Source: Hyphomicrobiales bacterium (lineage in GTDB: Bacteria; Pseudomonadota; Alphaproteobacteria; Rhizobiales; Xanthobacteraceae). Taken from it: a DNA stretch of 11,906 nucleotides. The stretch covers positions 1-11,906 of the forward strand of contig JAFKKQ010000334.1 of assembly GCA_017304505.1 (NCBI GenBank), read 5' to 3'. A program made the translations under genes and the position numbers. Shown in pieces: positions 6,378 through 11,906 of this stretch. The notes beneath the pieces are model-generated. The model was not told the DNA's origin. It did not search any database and saw only the letters and a list, made by a program, of their open reading frames with translations. Each line of letters starts with the position of its first letter. Position 1 is the first letter of the stretch.

Positions 6378-7433
6378 ATGAAAAGCTTCCAGGTCTGCAC
6401 CTGCGGCGAGCCGCTCCAGTGCAACGAATATCCGACGCCGGTGCCAACCGGCTCCGAGGTGCTGCTCAAGGTGATCGCCGCCGGCGTTTGCCACAGCGAC
6501 CTGCATCTGTCCGACGGTTATTTCGATCTCGGCGGCGGCAAGAGGCTCAGCGTCGTCGAGCGCGGCATGACGCTGCCGGTGACGCTCGGCCACGAGAACG
6601 TCGGCGAGGTGGTGGCGTTCGGACCCGATGCGCGCGGCCTCAGGATCGGCGACCGGCGGCTGGTCGACCCGTGGATGGGCTGCGGCGAATGCGGCGTCTG
6701 CCGGCGCGGCGACGAGCAGCTTTGCACCAAGCCTGCGAGCCTCGGCGTCTTCCGCGACGGCGGCTACAGCGATTTCCTGATGGTGCCGCATCCGCGTTAC
6801 CTGTTCGACATCGGCGACATCCCGCCGGAGCGCGCCGCGCCGCTCGCCTGTTCCGGCGTCACCACCTACAGCGCGTTGAAGAAGGTCGGTCCGACGCTCA
6901 CCACCGATCCGGTGGTCATCATCGGCGCTGGCGGGCTCGGTCTGATGTGCCTCGCCCTGCACAAGGCGATGGGCGGCCACAGCGCCGTCGTCGTCGACAT
7001 CGATCCGGCCAAGCGCGAGGCCGCGAAGAAGGCCGGTGCTGTCGCCGTCATCGATGGCGGTGCGGGCGATGCGGCCAAGCAGATTGTCGCCGCGACGGGC
7101 GGCGGCGCCTGGGCGGCGATCGATCTCGTGGGCTCGACCGCCACGGTGCGGCTCGGCCTCGGCAGCCTGGCCAAGGGCGGCAAGCTGATCCTGGTCGGGC
7201 TCTACGGTGGCGATATCACGCTGTCGCTGCCGCCGTTTCCGATGCGCGCCATCGCGCTGCAGGGCTCCTACACGGGAAGCCTCACCGAGATTGCCGAGCT
7301 GATCGAACTGGTGAAGCGCACCGGCTTGCCGCCCGTGCCGGTGGCGACGCGCCCGCTGGCCGACGTGAATGCCGTGCTGTCCGAACTGCGCGCCGGCAAG
7401 GTGATCGGCCGCGTGGTCCTGACGCCGGCATAG
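6378..7433 (+). CDS. zinc-dependent medium-chain alcohol dehydrogenase
   Basis: A 351-residue medium-chain dehydrogenase/reductase, likely oxidising an alcohol to an aldehyde or ketone in the cytoplasm. Catalytic zinc ligands are Cys38 (GVCHSDLHL), His72 (GHENVGEV) and Cys158 (LACSGVTTY). The structural zinc site has the four-cysteine pattern at 102, 105, 108 and 116 (CGECGVCRRGDEQLC). The Rossmann motif GAGGLG is at 183-188, and Asp207 at the end of the second strand (VVVDID) suggests NAD rather than NADP. All key residues are present. GGAGG (6369-6373) lies four bases before the ATG; a GTG at 6333 in frame would translate the palindrome and is unlikely. The substrate cannot be assigned. The OsmC gene follows on the same strand after 83 bases, so the two may be co-transcribed, although a dispersed repeat sits between them. 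Confidence 0.95.
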   Translation: MKSFQVCTCGEPLQCNEYPTPVPTGSEVLLKVIAAGVCHSDLHLSDGYFDLGGGKRLSVVERGMTLPVTLGHENVGEVVAFGPDARGLRIGDRRLVDPWMGCGECGVCRRGDEQLCTKPASLGVFRDGGYSDFLMVPHPRYLFDIGDIPPERAAPLACSGVTTYSALKKVGPTLTTDPVVIIGAGGLGLMCLALHKAMGGHSAVVVDIDPAKREAAKKAGAVAVIDGGAGDAAKQIVAATGGGAWAAIDLVGSTATVRLGLGSLAKGGKLILVGLYGGDITLSLPPFPMRAIALQGSYTGSLTEIAELIELVKRTGLPPVPVATRPLADVNAVLSELRAGKVIGRVVLTPA

Positions 7434-7446
7434 CTTTTGTTTTGAC

Positions 7447-7490
7447 GCGTTTTCTTCGCGCGAACCGGTATCCACTTTGCTCGAAAACGC
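7447..7490 (+). repeat. dispersed palindromic repeat between adh and the OsmC gene
   Basis: Perfect 8-bp ends GCGTTTTC (7447-7454) and GAAAACGC (7483-7490) flank an interior holding the 10-bp palindrome TTCGCGCGAA (7455-7464) and an overlapping ACCGGT (7464-7469), followed by TATCCACTTTGCTC. I recall this ensemble (GCGAACCGGTATCCACTT...CTCGAAAACGC) as a frequent intergenic repeat of Bradyrhizobium and relatives; no search was run. It fills most of the 83-base gap. The OsmC gene's own Shine-Dalgarno lies just beyond it. Confidence 0.7.
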
Positions 7491-7516
7491 TCTGGTTTTT
7501 CATCTGAGGAGAACAC

Positions 7517-8026
7517 ATGGACGCCACAGAACTGCGCGCGGTGCAGGCGCCGATCAAGGAGCGCTACAAGTCCGACCCGGAGGCGGCGCTGATCACGCTG
7601 AGGGCCAAGGGCTCGCTCGACGACAGCAACATCGCCTGCAAGGTCGAGACCGGCCGCGCGCTCGCGGTGGCAGGGCTGCATCCGGCGACCGGCGGCACGG
7701 GCCTAGAACTCTGCTCCGGCGACATGCTGCTGGAGGCTCTGGTGGCCTGTGCCGGCGTCACGCTGAAGGCGGTTTCGACCGCGCTCGCCATCCCGCTCAA
7801 ATCCGGAACCGTGTCGGCGGAGGGCGATCTCGACTTCCGGGGCACGTTAGGGGTGGACCGCGAGGCCCCGGTCGGGTTCCGTGAGATCCGGCTGCGGTTC
7901 GATCTCGACACAGACGCGCCGCAGGACAAGCTCGATCAGTTGCTCAAGCTGACCGAGCGCTATTGCGTGGTCTATCAGACCATCGCCAAGGGCCCGCCGG
8001 TGGACATCCGGCTCCGGCGTGTGTGA
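7517..8026 (+). CDS. OsmC/Ohr-family protein (possible thiol peroxidase)
   Basis: A 169-residue OsmC-like protein. Classical members reduce organic hydroperoxides in the cytoplasm with two cysteines. Here the first conserved position is Cys78 in LLEALVACAGVTLKAV and the second is Cys150 in ERYCVVYQTI, the right spacing for the family. An additional Cys66 (LELCSGD) lies near the first. The long central helix and the C-terminal beta segment (PVDIRLRRV) also fit. The N-terminal 45 residues are less typical of the shortest Ohr proteins, so it is better called OsmC family than Ohr. GAGGAG (7506-7511) lies five bases before the ATG and supports this start. Substrate and physiological role are not shown. 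The neighbouring dehydrogenase suggests, weakly, a shared job in handling reactive carbonyls or peroxides. Confidence 0.88.
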   Translation: MDATELRAVQAPIKERYKSDPEAALITLRAKGSLDDSNIACKVETGRALAVAGLHPATGGTGLELCSGDMLLEALVACAGVTLKAVSTALAIPLKSGTVSAEGDLDFRGTLGVDREAPVGFREIRLRFDLDTDAPQDKLDQLLKLTERYCVVYQTIAKGPPVDIRLRRV

Positions 8027-8052
8027 TACCAAGGCAAATAGAGGTTGATGCA

Positions 8053-8142
8053 CGTCGTGCCCGGCCTTGTGCCGGGCATCCACGTCTTTATAGGTTCACC
8101 GACCGATAGACGTGAATGGCTGGGACTCGCCCAGCCATGACG
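8053..8142 (+). repeat. composite palindromic repeat (two hairpins joined by complementary arms)
   Basis: Hairpin one is TGCCCGGC (8058-8065) with GCCGGGCA (8071-8078), loop CTTGT. Hairpin two is ATGGCTGGG (8116-8124) with CCCAGCCAT (8130-8138), loop ACTCG. Inner arms CACGTC (8081-8086) and GACGTG (8109-8114) pair with each other, as do outer CGTC (8053-8056) and GACG (8139-8142), so the whole unit can fold into a cross. I recall very similar units (TGCCCGGC..GTGCCGGGCATCCACGTCTT, and GGCCATGACGG at the far end) as abundant BIME-like repeats in Bradyrhizobium/Rhodopseudomonas genomes. It fills the gap between the OsmC gene and the next gene. Confidence 0.75.
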
Positions 8143-8162
8143 GCTGTTTTGCCGAGCCGCCG

Positions 8163-8966
8163 ATGTCCCCCGACCTTCTTTTTTGGCTTTCGCTTGTCCT
8201 GAAGATGGCCGTTACGGCGGGCTTCGTCATCGCCGCGGCGATGGTGGCGGAGCGCGCGGGCGCGGCCATCGGCGCCATCGTGGCGACGCTGCCGATCGCC
8301 GCCGGGCCGGCCTATGTTTTCGTGGCGCTGGACCATGACGCCGCTTTCATCTCGGCGAGCGCCATCGGCAGCATCGCGGCCCATGCCGCCACGGCCGTGT
8401 TCTCGCTGGTCTATGTGATGCTGGCGCAACGCCGCAGCATGGCGGTGAGCGTCGGCGGCGCGGTGTTGGCCTGGTTCGTGGTCGCCTTCCTGCTTCGCCT
8501 GGTGCACTGGAATTTCGCCGGAGTCGTCGCGGTCAACCTCGCGCTGTTCTTCGCCTGTATCCCGGTCACAAACCGCTATCGGCATGTACCGATGCCGGCC
8601 ATTGTGCGCAAATGGTACGACGTGCTGGTGCGGGCGTTCATGGTGGCCTGCCTCGTCGCCGCCGTGGTGGGCTTGAGCGGCCATGTCGGGCCGATCGTGA
8701 CCGGCCTGCTCGCGGTCTATCCGATTGTCATGACCAGCCTGATGCTGATCTTCCATCCGCGAGTCGGCGGCCCGGCCACGGCGGCGCTGATCGCCAACAC
8801 CATGTGGGGGCTCGTGGGATTCAGCGCGTGCCTGTTTACCGTCCACGTCGCGGTGGCGGCATTCGGCACCTGGATCGGGCTCGCCCTTTCGCTTGTGGTG
8901 TCGATTGTCTGGAACGTGATTTTGTGGTGGCTGCGAACCCGCGCGCTGGCATTGCGGCGGGCATAA
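8163..8966 (+). CDS. polytopic inner-membrane protein with internal duplication, function unknown
   Basis: A 267-residue, strongly hydrophobic protein with about eight predicted membrane segments. I do not recognise a named family. The two halves look homologous: RAGAAIGAIVATLPI (31-45) and SGHVGPIVTGLLAVYPI (172-188) share Gly, Ile-Val and a terminal Pro-Ile, with Pro44 matching Pro187, and each is followed by a hydrophobic helix and an Ala/Gly-rich helix. Such two-repeat layouts are common in small transporters and permease-like proteins, so transport is possible but not shown. A charged link (NRYRHVPMPAIVRKWYD, about 137-153) joins the halves. The ATG at 8163 is preferred. A GTG at 8112 lies inside the palindromic repeat and would add a repeat-derived N-terminus. 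No strong ribosome site precedes 8163. Its stop lies 6 bases from the stop of the convergent mutS frame. Confidence 0.82.
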   Translation: MSPDLLFWLSLVLKMAVTAGFVIAAAMVAERAGAAIGAIVATLPIAAGPAYVFVALDHDAAFISASAIGSIAAHAATAVFSLVYVMLAQRRSMAVSVGGAVLAWFVVAFLLRLVHWNFAGVVAVNLALFFACIPVTNRYRHVPMPAIVRKWYDVLVRAFMVACLVAAVVGLSGHVGPIVTGLLAVYPIVMTSLMLIFHPRVGGPATAALIANTMWGLVGFSACLFTVHVAVAAFGTWIGLALSLVVSIVWNVILWWLRTRALALRRA

Positions 8967-8972
8967 TGATGA

Positions 8973-11634
8973 TTATGAGCCCGGTGGCGTTTGCTGCTTG
9001 AGCGCGTAAAGCGCTTCCAGCGCCTCGCGCGGCGACAATTCGTCAGGATGGAGCGCGGCCAGTGCCGCGAGCAACGTATCGAGCGCGCACTGGCGTGGAT
9101 CGGGAGCGGTTGGCTTGGCTGGCGCCGCGAACAGCGGCAGGTCCTCGAAGCCGCGTGGCGCAGCGCGATCATCGGCCTCCAGCATCGCAAGCACCACCTT
9201 GGCGCGTTCGATCACGCTTGGCGGTAGGCCCGCGAGCTTCGCCACCTGGATGCCGTAGGAGCGGTCGGCTGCGCCCGGCACCACTTCGTGCAGGAAGACC
9301 ACCTCGCCCTGCCATTCCTTGACGCGGACGGTGGCATTGTGCAGGCGCGACAGCTTGGGCGCCAGCGCGGTGAGTTCGTGGAAGTGCGTGGCGAACAGCG
9401 CGCGGCAGCGATTCTGATCGTGCAGATGTTCGATGGCCGCCCAGGCAATCGACAGGCCGTCGAAGGTCGCGGTGCCGCGGCCGATCTCGTCGAGGATCAC
9501 CAGTGCGCGCTCGCCGGCCTGGTTGAGGATGGCGGCCGTCTCGACCATTTCCACCATGAAGGTCGAGCGGCCGCGCGCCAGGTCGTCGGCGGCCCCAACC
9601 CGCGAGAACAGCCGGTCGACGGCGCCGATCCTGGCGCGCCTGGCCGGCACGAAGCCGCCCATTTGGGCGAGGACGACGATCAATGCATTCTGGCGCAGGA
9701 AGGTCGATTTGCCGGCCATGTTGGGACCGGTGATGAGCCAGATGCGGCCTGCGTCCGATCCGTTCGGCGGTGACAGGTCGCAATCGTTGGCGACGAATGG
9801 ATCGCTCAGCGCCTGCTCGACCACGGGGTGGCGGCCGCCTTCGATGATGAAATCGAGTGAGCGGTCGATCTCGGGCCGCACATAGGAACGTTCGACCGCG
9901 AGCGTGGCGAGCGCCGACGCCACGTCGAGCAGCGCCAGCGCTTCGGCCAATCTCAAGCTCGAGGTTGAGCGCGCGGTCGGCGGCATTGGCGATCTTGGCC
10001 TCCAATTCGCCAAGCTCGGTGGTGGTGAAGCGCACCTGACCGGCGAGCGTCTGGCGATGAATGAAGGTCGCGTTGAGCGGCGCGCTCATCAATTTGTCGC
10101 CGTGCTGTGCGGTGACATCGACGAAGTAGCCGAGCACGTTGTTGTGCTTGATCTTCAGCGACTTCACGCCGGTGTCGTCGGCGTAGCGCGCCTGCAGCCC
10201 GGCGATCACCTTGCGCGATTCGTCGCGCAGCGCCCGCGATTCATCGAGGGCCGGCTGATAGCCTTCGCGCACGAAGCCGCCGTCGCGTTTGATCAGCGGC
10301 AATTCATCGGTCAGGGCCCGGCCCAACTCGGTGGCCAGCACCGGATCGGCGCGGCGCAGCGCCGCGATGGCGTCGGCGATCTCGGCCGGCGGGTCGGTAT
10401 TCGTGTTCAGGCGCGCGGCGAGTTGACCCGCGGCCAGAATGCCGTCGCGGATCGCCGCGAGATCGCGCGGTCCGCCACGGCCGACGACAAGCCGCGACAG
10501 CGCGCGCGACAAATCCGGGGCGGTGTTGAGAAGCGCGCGCACATCCTGCCGCGCCAAAGCGTCGTTCACGAACGCTTCGACGCCATCGAGCCTGCGGGCG
10601 ATGACGGTGGCATCGGTCAATGGCGCTGCCAGATGCTGGGCGAGCAGCCGCGAACCGGCGGCGGTCACGGTGCGGTCGATGGCGGCGAGCAGCGAGCCGC
10701 GCCGCTCGCCGCCGAGCGTGCGCACCAGTTCGAGGTTGGCGCGTGTCGCCTGGTCGATGGCGAGCGTCGCGCCTTGCGGTTCGCGCACCGGCGGCGACAG
10801 CGGCGGACGCTTGCCGAGCTGCGTGCGCTCGACATAGGTGACGCAGGCCGCCGCAGCGTTCAGTTCAAGCCGTGTCAGCGCACCGAAGGCTTCGCTGGTG
10901 GCGACCGCGAAATAATCCGCCAGCCGCCGTTCGGCGGTGGCCCCGTCGAACACGTCGCGAGGCACCGGGGTGACGGCCGGCAAGGTGCGGAGATAGGGCG
11001 CGAGGTCGGCGTCGCCGTACAGTGCGTCGGAGACCACGATCTCGCCGGGCTCCAGCCGAGCGACTTCGGCCGAAAGTCCGGCGCGGTCGCATTCGGCAAT
11101 GCGGAATTCGCCGGTCGAAATGTCGATCCAGGCCAGAGCGAAACGGCTGTCGTTGCCGCCCGACGAACCGCGCGCGCGGGCGATCGCCAGGAGATAGTTG
11201 TTGCGCCGCGCATCGAGCAGCGTGTCCTCGGTGAGCGTGCCGGGCGTCACCAGTCGAATGACATCGCGCCGCACCACGCTCTTCGAGCCGCGCTTGCGCG
11301 CCTCCGCCGGGTCTTCGAGCTGTTCGCACACCGCGACGCGATGGCCGAGCGCGATGAGGCGGTGCAGGTATTCGTCGGCGCGATGCACCGGCACGCCGCA
11401 CATCGGGATGTCGCGGCCGAGATGCTTGCCGCGCTTGGTCAGCACGATGCCGAGCGCGCGGCTCGCGGTCTCTGCGTCGTCGAAGAACAGCTCATAGAAG
11501 TCGCCCATCCGGTAGAACAGCAGGCTGTCCGGGTTGGCGGTCTTGATCTCGATATATTGCTCCATCACCGGCGACGGCTTGGCCGTTGGTTCCAGCGGGG
11601 CATCGTCGGCGGTGAGAGGATGGGGCGCGTCCAT
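8973..11634 (-). pseudogene. mutS: DNA mismatch repair ATPase MutS, frame broken with an apparent ~18-residue deletion
   Basis: MutS binds mismatches as a dimer and recruits MutL. The N-terminal part, 562 residues in one frame (11634 to about 9949), carries the mismatch-reading FYE motif (46-48, in [10 protein letters not shown]), connector, core and clamp, and ends at [13 protein letters not shown]. The next recognisable sequence, [19 protein letters not shown], is in another frame (from 9947) and runs 324 residues to TAA at 8973. That part has Walker [10 protein letters not shown] (9702-9728), [15 protein letters not shown] and ATHFHEL. Compared with the family spacing (E. coli KALALEKQL to SALAELDV), about 18 residues of the helix returning from the clamp are missing. 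Only 1 base lies between the two frames, so the loss is about 53 bases. The unshifted frame reads nonsense to 9169. Rejoined length would be about 904, normal for alphaproteobacteria. The ATG at 11634 is chosen over a GTG at 11682; no clear ribosome site is seen at either. Confidence 0.88.
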
Positions 11635-11750
11635 GCGGCGGACGCTAGCAGATGGCGGCGGGGGATTCACTGTGCGCAGCACGATCGCGGCGACAAGCTG
11701 TGGACGCGGACAGGGGCGGCACGGGTCTTGAAATCGCGCCGGACCGCCGG

Positions 11751-11906
11751 CTACGAGTGGGCTTGTCCAAGCATTTGCCGCAGGCGCCGGCGGCCGGTGG
11801 ATTCGACGCTGCGATAGGTGACGCCCGACATGGCCAGCGACGCGCCGATCATCGTCAGCATGACGACGATGGAGGCTTTGCTCGAAAACGCGGCGGGGCC
11901 GCCGAG
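11751..11906 (-). CDS. C-terminal end of a probable acyltransferase-3 family membrane protein (partial)
   Basis: An open frame of 51 codons enters from the right edge and ends at TAG (11751-11753). It encodes a hydrophobic helix ([20 protein letters not shown]) followed by [16 protein letters not shown] and a short polar tail. A last membrane helix ending in (S/T)-Y-R-x-(V/I)-E-x-x-G-R-R is the usual C-terminus of acyltransferase-3 (OafA/NodX-like) proteins, which O-acylate surface polysaccharides or glucans at the inner membrane. With only the tail in view the family call is tentative. The coding direction and stop are better supported. A GCCGG/CCGGC stem (11738-11751) overlaps the stop but has no T-run. 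The 116 bases between this stop and the mutS start hold no other gene; they should contain the mutS promoter, which I could not place confidently. Confidence 0.6.
   Translation of the reverse strand, partial: LGGPAAFSSKASIVVMLTMIGASLAMSGVTYRSVESTGRRRLRQMLGQAHS

Noticed and set aside
9169..9948. Continuation of the mutS N-terminal frame past the break as a real alternative C-terminus
   Set aside because: The translation there is Arg/Gly/Pro-rich nonsense, while the other frame over the same bases has intact MutS ATPase motifs.
9940..9960. Programmed ribosomal frameshifting in mutS
   Set aside because: No slippery heptamer or downstream stimulator is seen, and the missing ~18 residues would not be restored by a frame change.
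9904..11817. A 637-codon plus-strand open frame opposite mutS
   Set aside because: Its translation is low-complexity, Arg/Ala/Gly/His-rich and without motifs. It runs across the mutS start, the intergenic gap and the acyltransferase end, as a shadow frame would.
1..11906. CRISPR array, tRNA, rRNA, integrase, transposase or phage genes
   Set aside because: Reading both strands, I found no regularly spaced repeats, no cloverleaf with a conserved T-arm, and no recognisable recombinase or phage protein.

Overview
The window is GC-rich alphaproteobacterial chromosome. GlnD and MutS sequence style, the alphaproteobacterial SAM-II riboswitch class and three kinds of intergenic palindromic repeat familiar from Bradyrhizobium, Rhodopseudomonas and Afipia-like genomes point to the order Hyphomicrobiales, probably near Nitrobacteraceae/Xanthobacteraceae. 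This placement is inferred from recognition, not from a database search.

Layout: a small exported lysine-rich protein (7-243); glnD on the minus strand (399-3203); a 331-base divergent gap (3204-3534) holding a sigma70-like promoter, a SAM-II riboswitch and a structured leader; an ssuA-ssuC-ssuB-like ABC importer operon (3535-6258); a zinc alcohol dehydrogenase (6378-7433); an OsmC-family protein (7517-8026); a polytopic membrane protein with an internal duplication (8163-8966); mutS on the minus strand, convergent with it (8973-11634); and the C-terminal end of a probable acyltransferase-3 membrane protein running off the right edge (11751-11906). The gaps at 6259-6377, 7434-7516 and 8027-8162 each carry a palindromic element, a different one each time.

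Three points stand out. First, the importer operon, by family a sulfonate/taurine/nitrate-type system, lies behind a convincing SAM-II (SAM-alpha) aptamer. Its predicted transcription start falls at the 5' edge of the aptamer. This ties uptake to methionine/SAM status rather than to nitrogen. Second, the ATPase gene of that operon has one in-frame amber codon (TAG at 5986-5988) at a likely Trp position, while the reading frame beyond it, including the H-loop, is intact. Third, mutS is broken at about 9948 by a frame change that also appears to remove about 18 residues of the core/lever helix just after the clamp domain. All ATPase motifs survive in the other frame.

If real, the cell lacks MutS-dependent mismatch repair and probably this importer. 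If the sequence is an unpolished assembly, both may be artefacts. GlnD, the nitrogen-status uridylyltransferase, is intact with all its domains.
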